Shown here one piece after another: positions 11,717 through 22,148 of a stretch of DNA of 64,000 nt. Location of the stretch: positions 64,313,001 through 64,377,000 of the forward strand of contig CM075656.1 of assembly GCA_037953625.1 (NCBI GenBank), in the 5' to 3' direction. Source of the stretch: Crotalaria pallida. Taxonomy: Eukaryota; Streptophyta; Magnoliopsida; Fabales; Fabaceae. Positions within the stretch are counted from its first letter, which is position 1. Every line of letters begins with the position of its first letter. The notes under the pieces were generated by a model. The model made no database searches. It was not told where the DNA came from and worked only from the letters and a program-made list of their open reading frames with translations. Made by a program: the position numbers and the translations under genes.

Positions 11717-12718
11717 CTACAGAACAATTCTCAAATGCTGCTCATGTTCACCCTGACTCTTAGAATAAATCAGGATGTCATCAATAAACACAATGACAAA
11801 AGAATCCAAGTATGGCATGAAGATCCTATTCATGTAATCCATGAATATAGCAGGAGCGTTGGTCAATCCGAAAGGCATCACCACATACTCAAAGTGCCCA
11901 TAACGCGTCCTGAAAGCAGTTTTTGGAATGTCCTCTTCACGGATACGGATTTGATGGTATCCCGATCGGAGGTCAATCTTAGAGAACACTGATGCACCCC
12001 TCAACTGATCCAACAAATCGTCAATGCGAGGGAGCGGATACTTGTTCTTTACTGTCACTGCATTCAGCTGTCTATAATTTGTGCACATCCGAAGGCTACC
12101 ATCCTTCTTCTTGACAAAAAGGATAGGAGCACCCCAAGGTGACACACTTGGCCTGACAAGTCCCTTTGCTAGTAGTTCCTCCAACTGCTTCTTCAATTCT
12201 TCCAACTCTGGAGGCGCCATTATATAAGGTGCAATAGAAATTGGACCTGTACCAGGCTTCAGATCAATACTAAACTCAACTTCTCTTCTTGGAGGCAATC
12301 CGGGGATCTCCGTAGAAAAGACTTCCGGAAACTCACGAACCACAGGAATTTGACTCACATCAGAAACTTCATCAACTTCCATGGTAGATAGAGCGACATC
12401 ACTAAAGATAACTGCTTTCTTACAACAGTCAATTAAGACATTATGTTGAGTCATCCAATCCATACCCAGAATAATGTCTAACCTGGTTAGAGGCAAACAA
12501 ATGAGATTAACTTTGAATTCCCACTCCAAAACTCGGAGTGGGCAATCCAAACACATTTGAGAAGTGACTACTGAAGAATTTGTGGGGGTAGAAACTGATA
12601 ACTTGTACGGCATGTCTACCGTGGACAACCCTAGTCTCTTCATGCAATCAATAGAAATGAAGGAATGAGATGCACCACAATCAAACAAAACACCACAGGA
12701 CATGTTGTTCACAAACAA
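11717..12718 (-). pseudogene. Element 1 pol, protease and reverse transcriptase fragment
   Basis: A 333-residue frame. Near its start is the aspartic protease motif LFDCGASHSFI. The usual form is D-S/T-G, so Cys replaces the Ser/Thr next to the catalytic Asp. The flap region and IILGMDWM follow. Reverse transcriptase motifs are WGAPILFVKKKDGS, NYRQLN (usually DYRQLN), FSKIDLRSGYHQI and VFIDDILIYS, so the catalytic Asp residues of motif A and the FIDD box are kept. It ends at a premature TAG. It overlaps the gag end by 10 bp in another frame; comparison with element 2 indicates one base missing from a T run, so gag and pol were once one frame. The apparent TTG start is not a real start. Confidence 0.9.
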
Positions 12719-13833
12719 GTACCTCGGATCAGCTCATCCTCCTCAGTCACCTCTTCTCCATCCAGTGTATACACTTTGCCCTTCTGCAACGGCTGACTGC
12801 CACCTGCTTTCTGCACCCGGATATCATTAACTTCCTTCTTCATTGTGCTTTTGGGACAGTTGTTTGCAAAGTGTCCAGGCTGACCACATAAAAAGCAAAG
12901 CCCCTCATTCCTAGTATGAGCCCAGCATACACCCCTGTGCGGCTTCCCACAATGTGTACAAGTAGGAACAGGACCAAGTGTCACTGCAGATTGCCCTGCT
13001 CCTCTAGGGGCTGAAGGTCTAGAATAAGGACCAGATCTCTGTATCGGACCCCTGCCCCTAATAGGACCAGACAATTTCTGTGATGCCCTGCTTTGCTCCT
13101 CTGCTTGTTCCTGCTTGAGAGAATCTTCATAAGCACTGGTCATATTCACCAGTTGAGAGAGATTAGAGATTCCTTGATAGACAAACACAGTCTTGATCTT
13201 GGGATGGAGACCAGCTTCAAACTTGATGCATTTAGTGCGTTCATCCGCATCTCGGTAGCTTCCCGAATAGCGAATGAGGTCCTCGAATTGAGCTGCATAC
13301 TCCCCAACACTAAGGTTCCCTTGTTTCAGCTCAAGGAAAGCCACTTCCTTCTCCCTCCTTACATTTTCCGGGAAGTACTTTCCCAGAAAACGGACCTTAA
13401 AAAGATCCCATGAAATGAACTCATGAGCTGCTTCCAAACCTCTCATCTGTTGGTCCCACCAATGTTCCGCCTCACCCATCAGCACATACTCCACCAGTCG
13501 CATATACTGATCACCCGGTGGCTGCAGTGAGCGAAACACTTTCTCCATCTCCTGGAGCCATCTTTGAGCTCCATCGGGATTATAACCCCCTTCAAACTTC
13601 GGTGGATCGCTTTTCCTAAAGCGGCCCATCCAATCAATCTCCACTGGTGGTGGTAGAGGAGGCTGAAGTGCAGCTGCAGCTGCAGCTGCAGCAATGTTCT
13701 GAGCTTGATTCTGTTGCAGGTTTGCAAGATTATCAGCCTGTTGTTGCTGAACTTTTGCTTGGTTTTGCTGCAATTGAACCAAAGTTTCAAGTATTGCAGC
13801 AATTCTGTCATTGTCAGCCTGTCTCCCTTCCAT
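12709..13833 (-). CDS. Element 1 gag (capsid-nucleocapsid)
   Basis: A 374-residue protein beginning MEGRQADND. A Gln-rich, probably coiled N-terminus (about 10-45) is followed by an eight-Ala run encoded by alternating GCA/GCT codons (plus strand about 13670-13695). The retrotransposon gag capsid domain is at about 70-230 (QRWLQEMEKVF, AEHWWDQ, FLGKYFPE, FLELKQGNLSVGEYAAQF). A Gly/Arg/Pro-rich stretch precedes two cysteine knuckles at about 292-326, the second being the classic CFLCGQPGHFANNC. It would form the particle that packages the RNA. The start is the first ATG after the primer site and leaves a leader of about 160 bp. The frame stops at the gag-pol boundary because of the one-base shift. 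The gag frame itself appears whole. Confidence 0.9.
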   Translation of the reverse strand: MEGRQADNDRIAAILETLVQLQQNQAKVQQQQADNLANLQQNQAQNIAAAAAAAALQPPLPPPVEIDWMGRFRKSDPPKFEGGYNPDGAQRWLQEMEKVFRSLQPPGDQYMRLVEYVLMGEAEHWWDQQMRGLEAAHEFISWDLFKVRFLGKYFPENVRREKEVAFLELKQGNLSVGEYAAQFEDLIRYSGSYRDADERTKCIKFEAGLHPKIKTVFVYQGISNLSQLVNMTSAYEDSLKQEQAEEQSRASQKLSGPIRGRGPIQRSGPYSRPSAPRGAGQSAVTLGPVPTCTHCGKPHRGVCWAHTRNEGLCFLCGQPGHFANNCPKSTMKKEVNDIRVQKAGGSQPLQKGKVYTLDGEEVTEEDELIRGTCL

Positions 13834-13995
13834 ACTGTGGAATCATGGAGGGACAATCAGTTAATGTTAGCACAATTAAATAATATTACTAATATCTTAT
13901 AACTTTCCTTAGACACTAAACTAAGTACTTGGGTTACTCGCTCGGTGAGTAACCATAGGAGTAGTGAGTTCATACTCCAAAGGCCGAGGGAAACT
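13834..13995 (-). other. Element 1 untranslated leader
   Basis: Sequence between the primer-binding site and the gag ATG. It would carry packaging signals in an active element. No reading frame or clear structure is visible to me. Confidence 0.6.
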
Positions 13996-14007
13996 GCTCT
14001 GATACCA
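13996..14007 (-). other. Primer-binding site, initiator Met tRNA
   Basis: The minus strand reads TGGTATCAGAGC, the complement of the 3' end of plant initiator methionine tRNA including its CCA. It lies four bases inside the 5' LTR edge, as expected for first-strand priming of reverse transcription. Confidence 0.93.
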
Positions 14008-14507
14008 AAAATGTAACACCCTAATAAATACTACCCTTAATTCCCAAGTATTAAAAATGTGTACTTAAAAATTCATTTTTAACTTATGAAAATCAACCGT
14101 CCAACGGACGGAGTTTCGTTTGTTTTTCGGACTTTCCAAAATCTTCAACCTGATAAACACATTCATGAAAATCAGCAGGAGCCAGCAGGGCTCAAATGTG
14201 AATATATAAGCACAGCATAGTTGCCCCTTGGGCTCAAGTATAAAACGTCAGAGTGTCAGAGTGCCAGCAAAGTACTAAGTATGAAATTCAAGAGGCCATA
14301 ACAACAACTATGCCCAAAAGAATCATAAACCCTGCCCAAAAGAAACTATCCTGAACCCCACCCAAAAGAATCATATAAAGCTCATGTACAACCAATATAC
14401 GGGGGCCGGAGCCAAAAATAAAATATATCAATCCCCATAACCCTACTCTCCCTGTGAGGGAGAGCACTCCTGCTCGGCCGGGGGCTGTGCTAACTCAATC
14501 TCCGTAC

Positions 14508-15970
14508 CTGAAAGATAGTAAGGGAGTGAGCATTGCACAATGAAATAAAATTGCAGTTTCCATATAATCATAATAAATCCACTAGGCCAAACACAATTAG
14601 TAAAATAATAGCATACAACATATACAAGTCCATTTCACAACCCATCTTTTTACCCCTTTCTATTTCTCTTATCAGGATTCCATAATTACTTTTTCTTGCA
14701 TGCACATATTCATGACTAATGTTCATTACCCTTTTCTTTACCCATTTTCCCGTTCATTTCCCTTTTGCATTTATCCATTCTCATATACAATTCCATTGTC
14801 ATATTCATGTCCATAGCACTCATTTTTTTTTCTTTTTAATTGTACACCACTAGGATTTTGGTTACCCGCTAGGTAATTGGCACACCTGTCTAGGGACTTG
14901 AAACACCTGCCCAGGACTTTACACCCATCCAGACCATAACCTGTAGGACTATGTACTTATTTCCCATTCCATTATTTATTTCAATTATTGGTGTGGAAAA
15001 TTGATCCTGTGGGTCACCCGGCGCCTACAGGGCGATTTGGCCTGATGGGTAATTGGCCTGGCAGGTAATTGGCCCTAACAGGTAATTGGAACACCTAGCC
15101 GGGTACCTAGTGTTCCGGGCCCCACTGATCAATTTCCACTTTAATCAACCTTTACCATGTTTCCTTATTCAACAGTCCAGTCCATTAATCATACACATAA
15201 TCACAATCATGCACCATTATTATTCATCTCAATCCAAACAAACACAAAGATGTTACCATTGATTATCACCATCAACACAATTCCTATAATAAACACAATA
15301 TGCATAAATATAAACCATTGCAAAAATTCAAGTACATGAAGATTTCCCTTTTCACATAATCACAAATAGGCACTTTATTACCAACAATCATTATCATAAC
15401 TCATTCCAAATTCAATAAGCACATACTGCACATTATCCACATTGTCACAACAAATAAATATTCTACCATCCATAATATTAACCATTTTCCAAGCATTCGC
15501 ATTCATAGTCGCATTCCACAAATAACATTTATGGTTCATTTTCCCTTATTATCACAATCCAATTTATCCCTTTACAATTTATATATTCATTTCACAATTA
15601 ACTAGTACCAAGTTATCCCTAACCAAAAATGCATTTATGACACATTAATTACCCTAAACACATAACTCCTAGAAAACCATTATAACCATAGGGATACCCA
15701 ACCTTAGATCACCCAATGCTCACTATAAACCACTCCCTTACCTTAAATCAAGAGAGATGGGGGAAACCTTCCAAGCCCTAGCTCCTAAGCTCCTTAAATC
15801 AAGAGCCCCAAGGATTGAGTGAAAGGGAGAGATTCTTGACCTCCATGAACAATAGGGCACAAGTGAGTAATAGTTTTGTCACCCCATGACACCAAATTCG
15901 TATGCCATGAGAGAGAGGAGGGAGAAATTCGTGTGCCCTAGAAAGAGAGAGAAAGAGAGTGAAAACTTAC
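14508..15970 (-). other. Possible intron inside the 5' LTR of element 1
   Basis: The donor GTAAGT starts at 15970 and the acceptor TTTCAG|GTACGG ends at 14508, giving 1463 bp, the same length as between the equivalent sites in the other LTR. As part of the 5' LTR downstream of the likely promoter, this copy is the one that could be spliced from the element's transcript. The evidence is consensus sequence and T-richness only. Confidence 0.35.
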
Positions 15971-16237
15971 CAATGGAGATGGATGAGGATGGGGAATGAG
16001 TCTTGAGCTTGAGGGAGAAGAGGAATAAGCTTTGCCTTGGTGGGGAGAGGTGGAGGTTCGAATGGAAGAGGAGGAGAAGAGAGGGAAGGGTGGTTTTTGT
16101 TGATGATGGTGGAAGAGTGAAGAGAATGGAGGTGGGAGGGAGTTTATGAGAGAGATGAGGCACTTTGGACGGCTAGGATTAAAAGGCCATAAAAAGATTC
16201 CCTTCGAACGGCCCAGATCGCAGCTGATATTGCATTT

Positions 16238-16532
16238 TTCGCTTGAGCGAAATTTATTCGCTTAAGCGAATCCAGTTCAGTAAGTTGGGGTTTTCGATCG
16301 TGCCATTTTCGCTTAAGCGAAAGCATTTTCGCTTGAGCAAAATTCTCAATTTGGGGATTTAGGGTTTGCACGAATCAGTTTCGCTTGAGCGAAACCCATT
16401 CGCTTAAGCGAATAACGTTTTGGTTGCTACTGAGTTGGTTTCGCTTGAGCGAAACCCATTCGCTTAAGCGAATAACGTTTTGGTTGCTACTGAGTTGGTT
16501 TCGCTTAAGCGAAATATTTTCGCTTAAGTGAA
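16238..16532. repeat. Cluster of ten 14-bp palindromes in five pairs (5' LTR of element 1)
   Basis: Copies start at 16238, 16257, 16308, 16328, 16380, 16399, 16440, 16459, 16500 and 16519. Two copies carry a substitution that breaks one arm (16328 and 16519). Pair spacing is 19-20 bp, as in the other LTR. The extra pair comes from the 60-bp duplication. Confidence 0.9.
16381..16500. repeat. Perfect 60-bp tandem duplication in the 5' LTR
   Basis: 16381-16440 and 16441-16500 are identical base for base. Each unit holds one palindrome pair and its spacer. The other LTR has only one such unit (from 9011), so the duplication arose after insertion or in the parent copy during reverse transcription. 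Confidence 0.97.
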
Positions 16533-16858
16533 AGGGTCAGGTACTGCTGATTTCATTTTCTATTTTCCTTCTATTTTCTTCCTTACTTCAAATGGCTGTA
16601 ACTTCTTTGTTCACTGTTGGATCTTGCTCAAATTTTGAGACAAGCTTTCTAAAAATATAAACTTCATATCCAACGGTGGAAATCTCGTTTAGAGTTGTAA
16701 ATCTTTTACTCCTAATTTTTTCTTATATTGTATGACACTTCATCATTTAACCCTCGTTTAAGGTTTAATTAAATCTCCACTTAATCTTTCCTTCACCCTC
16801 ATATTCTAAGTCTATTAATATAGAACTTAAACTTAGGAATTAAATCGAGGATGTTACA

Positions 16859-16863
16859 TAGAA
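16859..16863. repeat. Right target-site duplication of element 1 (TAGAA)
   Basis: TAGAA follows the terminal TGTTACA and continues directly into TGGTTAAGAG, restoring the satellite monomer broken at 6641. It matches TACAA at 6637-6641 in four of five bases. Confidence 0.85.
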
Positions 16864-19800
16864 TGGTTAAGAGAGTATTCTAAAGGCTTAGGATGGTCTA
16901 GGAATGTGTTTTAGGACATATAAGAACCTTTAGAATGATCCTAAACACTCCTTGGTGCCCCAAGGGATGTAGAGGGTGAAGCATGAGTCCTTGGAGCCTC
17001 TAACAAGTTTGGAATGGTTAAGAGAGTATTCTAAAGGCTTAGGATGGTCTAGGAATGTGTATTAAGACATATAAGAACCTTTAGAATGATCCTAAACACT
17101 CTTTGGTGCCCCAAGGGATGTAGAGGGTGAAACATGAGTCCTTGGAGGCTCTACCAAGTGTAGAATGGTTAAGAGAGTATTCTAAAAACTTAGAATGGTC
17201 TACGAATTTGTATTAGGATGTATAAGAACCTTTTGAATAATCCTAAACACTCCTTGGTGCCCTAAGGTATGTAGAGGGTGAAGCATGAGTCGTTGGAGAG
17301 TCTATCAAGTTTAGAATGGTTATGAAAGTATTATAACAACTTAAAATGGTCTAGGAATTTGTATTAAGACATATAAGAACCTTTAGAATGATCCTAAACA
17401 CTCCTTGGTGCCCCAAGTGATTTAGAGGGTGAAGCATGAGTCCTTGGAGGCTCTAACAAGTGTAAAATAGTTAAGAGAGTATTCTAAAGACTTAGAATGC
17501 TCTACGAATGTGCATTAGGACATATAAGAAACTTTTGAATGATGCTAAACACTCCTTGGTGCGATAAGGAACGTAGAAGGTGAAGCATGAGTCATTGGAG
17601 AGTCTAACAAGTGTAGAATGGTTATGAGAGTATTCTAAAGGCCTAGAATGATCTAGGAATGTGTATTAGGACATATAAGAACCTTTAGAATGATCCTAAA
17701 CACTCTTTGGTGCCCCAAGGGACGTAAAGGGTGAAGCAAGAGTCGTTGGAGGCTCTAACAAGTTTAGAATGGTTGTAAGAGTATTCTAACGGCTTAAAAT
17801 GATCTAGGAATATGTATTACGACATATAAGAACCTTTTGAATGATCCTAAACATTCCTTGGTGCCCTAAGGGACGTAGAAGGTGAAGCATGAGTCGTTGG
17901 AGAGTCTTACAAGTGTAGAATGGTTATAAGAGTATTCTAACGGCTTAAAATGATCTAGGAATGTGTATTCCGACATATAAGAACCTTTTGAATGATCCTA
18001 AACATTCCTTGGTGCCCTAAGAGACGTAGAAGGTGAAGCATGAGTTGTTGAAGAGTGTAACAAGTGTAGAATAGTTATGAGAGTATTCTAAAGGCCTAGA
18101 ATGGTCTAGGAATGTGTTTTAGGACATATAAGAATCTTTGGAATGATCCTAAACACTCCTTGGTGCCCCAAGGGACGTAGAGGGTGAAGCATGAGTCGTT
18201 GGAGGCTCTAACAAGTGTAGAATGGTTAAGATAGTATTGTAAATGCTTAGGATGGTCTAGGAATGTGTACTAGGACATATAAGAACCTTTAGAATGATCC
18301 TAAACACTCCTTGGTGCCCCAAGGGATGTAGAGGGTGAAGCATGAGTCGTTGGAGAGTCTAACAAGTATAGAATGGTTATGAGAGTATTCTAAAGGCATA
18401 AAATGGTCTAGGAATGTGTACCAGGACATACAAGAACCTATAGAATGATCCTAAACACTCTTTGGTGCCCCAACGGACGTAGAGGTTGTAGCACAAGTCG
18501 TTGGAGGCTCTAACATGTGTAGAATGGTTAAAAGAGTATTCTAAAGACATAGAATGGTCTAGAAATGTGTATTAGGATATATAAGAACCTTTAGAATGAT
18601 CCTAAACACTCCTTGGTGCCCCAAGGGACGTAGAGGTTGAAGCATGAGTCGTTGGAGGCTCAAACATAGGTAGAATGGTTAAAAGAGTATTCTAAAGACT
18701 TAGAAAAGTCTAGGAATGTGTATTAGGACATATAAGAACCATTAGAATGATCCTAAACAATCCTTGCTGCCCCAAGGGATGTAGAGGGTGAAGCATGAGT
18801 CCTTGGAGGCTCTACCAAGTGTAGAATGGTTAATAGAGTATTCTAAATCCTTAGAATGGTCTACGAATTTGTATTAGGACATATAAGAACCTTTTGAATG
18901 TTCCTAAACACTCCTTGGTGCCCCAAGGTACGTAGAGGGTGAAGCATGAGTCATTGGAGAGTCTAACAAGTGTAGAATGGTTATAAGAGTATTCTAACGG
19001 CTTAAAATGATCTAGGAATGTGTATTACGACATATTAGAACATTTTGAATGATCCTAAACATTCCTTGGAGCCCTAAGAGACGTCGAAGGTGAAGCATGA
19101 GTCGTTGGAGAGTGTAACAAGTGTAGAATAGTTATGAAAGTATTCTAAAGGCCTAGAATGGTCTAGGAATGTGTTTTAGGACATATAAGAATCTTTGGAA
19201 TGATCCTAAACACTCCTTGGTGCCCTAAGGGACGTAGAAGGTGAAGCATGAGTCGTTGGAGAGTCTAACAAGTGTAGAATGGTTATGAGAGTATTCTGAC
19301 GGCTTAAAATGAACTAGGAATGTGTACTAGGACATATAAGAACCTTTAGAATGATCCTAAACACTCTTTGGTGCCCCAACGGACGTAGAGGTTGTAGCAC
19401 GAGTCGTTGGAGGCTCTAACAAGTGTAAAATGGTTAAGAGAGTATTCTAAAGACTTAGGATGGTCTAGAAATGTGTATTAGGATATATAAGAACCTTTAG
19501 AATTATACTAAACACTCCTTGGCGCCCCAAGGGACGTAGAGGTTGAAGCATGAGTCGTTGGAGGCTCTAACATAGGTAGAATGGTTAAAAGAGTATTCTA
19601 AAGACTTAGAATGGTCTAGGAATGTGTATTAGGACATATAAGAACCTTTAGAATGATCCTAAACACTCCTTAGTGCCCCAAGTGATGTAGAGGGTGAAGC
19701 ATGAGTCCTTGGAGGCTCTAACAAGTGTAGAATGGTTAAGAGAGTATTCTAAAGACTTAGAATGGTCTACGAATGTGTAATAGGGCATATAAGAACCTTT

Positions 19801-20440
19801 TGAATGATCATAAACACTCCTTGGTGCCCTAAGAGACGTAGAAGGTAAAGCATGAGTCGTTGGAGAGTCTAACAAGTGTAGAATGGTTATGAGAGTATTC
19901 TAAAGGCCTAGAATGGTATAGGAATGTGTACTAGGACATATAAGAACCTTTAGAATGATCCTGAGCACTCCTTGGTGCCCCAAGGGACGTAGAGGGTGAA
20001 GCAAGAGTCTTTGGAGCCTCTAACAAGTTTGGAATGGTTAAGAGAGTATTCTAAAGGCTTAGGATGGTCTAGGAATGTGTATTAGGACATATAAGAACCT
20101 TTTGAATGATCCTAAACAATCCTTGGTGCCCCAAGGTATGTAGAGGGTGAAGCATGAGTCGTTGGAGAGTCTAACAAGTGTAGAATGGTTATGAAAGTTT
20201 TCTAATGGCTTAAAATGGTCTAGGAATGTGTATTAGGACATATAAGAACCTTTAGAATGATCCTAAACACTCTTTGGTGCACCAAGGGACGTAGAGGTTG
20301 TAGCACGAGTCGTTGGAGGCTTTGACAAGTGTAGAATGGTTAAGAGAGTATTCTAAAGGCTTAGAATGGTCTAGAAATATGTATTAGGAAATATAAGAAC
20401 CTTTAGAATGATCCTTCACACTCCTTGGTGCCCCAAGGGA

Positions 20441-20445
20441 CGTAG
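20441..20445. repeat. Left target-site duplication of element 2 (CGTAG)
   Basis: CGTAG directly precedes the LTR start TGTAACAACC. The same five bases, within a 7-bp match GACGTAG, resume the satellite on the other side at 28953-28957. Confidence 0.8.
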
Positions 20446-20596
20446 TGTAACAACCCGATTTTCACTCCCAAAACCTTAACTGAATTATCATTAATTTACT
20501 GCATAAATTGAGGCCATTTTTTTTTAAAAAAAAACATTAGTTCGTTAGTGATTAACGTTACCCTTTTGAATATCGAGTTGTTACTTTTGAAACTTC

Positions 20597-20608
20597 CCGT
20601 ACCTGAAA
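20597..20608 (-). other. Splice-acceptor-like motif shared with element 1 LTRs
   Basis: The minus strand reads TTTCAGGTACGG. The same 12 bases are at 7132-7143 and 14502-14513 in the LTRs of element 1, which otherwise differ widely. In all cases it lies toward the sense 3' end of the LTR. A strong donor-like GAG|GTAAGTAAGT is upstream on the same strand at 22672. Confidence 0.45.
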
Positions 20609-22110
20609 CATCATTTTCATATAAAACACCATTTTCATTATAATTAAAACATAAACCATAAGTACTGGAGTCACACTCCAAAAAGTTTTCCAAAAGCAGG
20701 CCAGAATTACAAAAGATTACAAACCATAATTAAAAAGTAGCTGAATTACATCCATGGTATTTCTCAAAGTAATCCTCGATTGGAACTCAGATCCTAGACA
20801 CACTAGATCCTCTAGACACAGAATATAGGGCATCACTCCTCAGCTAAACTAGCGTCCGTCTCCATATCTTCACTTGAATCTACCTTCGCTTCGTGATCAG
20901 AATCACTAGCGTCTTCTTCCTCCATCGGTTGAGGAATCACCGCAGCCAAAGGTGCGGGTTCACCATCCTACTCGTGATGTTCCCTCGGTCCACCGTCCTG
21001 TTAGTCACGGAGAGTGACTTGACCCACATGAACGTCCAGACTTGTTCCTCGCAGAATGTGCCTTGGATCATCGATCTCCAATCGGGTTTCGCCTCGCCAA
21101 ATCCAGCCCTCAGGAACAACCTCCCATGCTCCTCCCTGAAGAGGCCACATGTGGATTGCTACATGATACGCCATCTACCCGTTGCAATACCGGCAAAAGC
21201 CAATACGACAAACAGGTAGGAGAGAGTCAGTGTGCCATACACTAACGAGTTGACCATAAGGTCTCAGGGTAGACTCGATAGAAAGAAAGACAGATGACCA
21301 TGACATTTTGACAAGAATACCGGGCGAGATAAGGTACCTAGGGTATAGAGGATAAACAGAATATAATAAATAGGCAGAACTGGATAGCAAGCAAGTAACA
21401 TAATATGAACAAAGCATAATAAAAAAAATATGCAAAGTATATAAATGGCATATAAGGCGCATAAAGGTAAAGCATAACTCATCAATCGAAATCATAATTC
21501 GCATTACTGAACAGCTCCATACTATCTCAATCCTTTCCAACATTCAGTTATATCTTTATTCTTTGAACATTAAGTCTTATCATAACTCACTCACTCAATG
21601 AGGTAGGGGGAAAACCATCACTGAGGAAAAACGCACACGTCTACATCTCCTCGATTTCCATCTAAACCTAGTCGGAAGCCAACAGGAGTACAGGACCTTT
21701 ACCACGCGGGCACGACAGCTGTCTCAACAAACATTTGGTCCCAGACCAGGAGGACTACAGCCTCAATCAATTCAATTCTCATAATATCATTAATCAAAGC
21801 TCACTGTACAAGCAGTGGCAAATCACAATGCCCCGTTCCAGTCCCTCTCACTGTTGTAGACTTGCAATCAAGGGGGTGACAGTATCATTTCTAGTTAGCT
21901 ATGCGGAGCTTGCCACGGAATTGGACCCAGTCCCTACCACGTTAGTACGCCACTTATGGGATTCGTTCCGCCTAGAAATATACTCGAGGCTTCTTGACGT
22001 TCACCATCCTTGCCCTCCCCTCATGCAATCCCCACCTGAGTATCCGCAGATACCCATGGTATCTTCTTCTCCACTACTTCGCACTCTCATACCTCACCGC
22101 ATATGTTAAG

Positions 22111-22148
22111 TCTTTTAATGTCTTTTAAGTCTTTTAAGAGTCTTTTAA
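22111..22148. repeat. TCTTTTAA short tandem repeat in LTR of element 2
   Basis: TCTTTTAA starts at 22111, 22121, 22130 and 22141, a step of 9-11 bp. Function unknown. Confidence 0.7.

Larger units (their letters stand above)
6642..16858 (-). mobile_element. Element 1: complete but defective Ty3/gypsy LTR retrotransposon, chromovirus (Tekay/Del-like)
   Basis: The element runs on the minus strand: 5' LTR 14012-16858, tRNA-iMet primer site 13996-14007, gag 12709-13833, pol remnants 9465-12718, polypurine tract 9429-9440, 3' LTR 6642-9428. Both LTRs begin and end with TGTAACA/TGTTACA. It sits inside one satellite monomer with a 5-bp target duplication. Gene order is gag-protease-RT-RNase H-integrase-chromodomain, which is typical of Ty3/gypsy chromoviruses. 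The pol is broken by two stop codons and two frame changes, so it cannot move by itself. The LTRs differ by roughly twenty substitutions seen by eye in about 2.8 kb, plus one 60-bp duplication, suggesting an evolutionarily recent insertion. The Tekay/Del clade is inferred from the chromodomain and long LTRs and not confirmed by phylogeny. Confidence 0.95.
14012..16858 (-). repeat. Element 1 LTR, 5' copy in the sense of the element (2847 bp)
   Basis: Nearly identical to 6642-9428 but 60 bp longer because of a perfect tandem duplication at 16381-16500. It contains the same parts in the same order, including five palindrome pairs and the candidate splice sites. It would promote transcription toward lower coordinates. 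Confidence 0.95.
16859..20445. repeat. Satellite block B, 151-bp monomer
   Basis: About 24 monomers of the same satellite in the same orientation and phase as block A, separated from it only by element 1. Variants such as CCTTGGTGCCCTAAGAGACG and TTATAAGAGTATTCTAACGG recur, but no long, near-perfect higher-order repeat is evident. It ends inside a monomer at CAAGGGACGTAG, where element 2 begins. Confidence 0.96.

Noticed and set aside
10679..13902. Plus-strand frames opposite gag and pol of element 1 (such as 10679-11227 and 13093-13413)
   Set aside because: They are shadows of the pol and gag frames on the other strand, with no domains of their own.
13996..14007. tRNA gene at the methionine tRNA match
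   Set aside because: Only the 12-base complement of the tRNA 3' end is present, as in a primer-binding site. There is no cloverleaf or A/B box.
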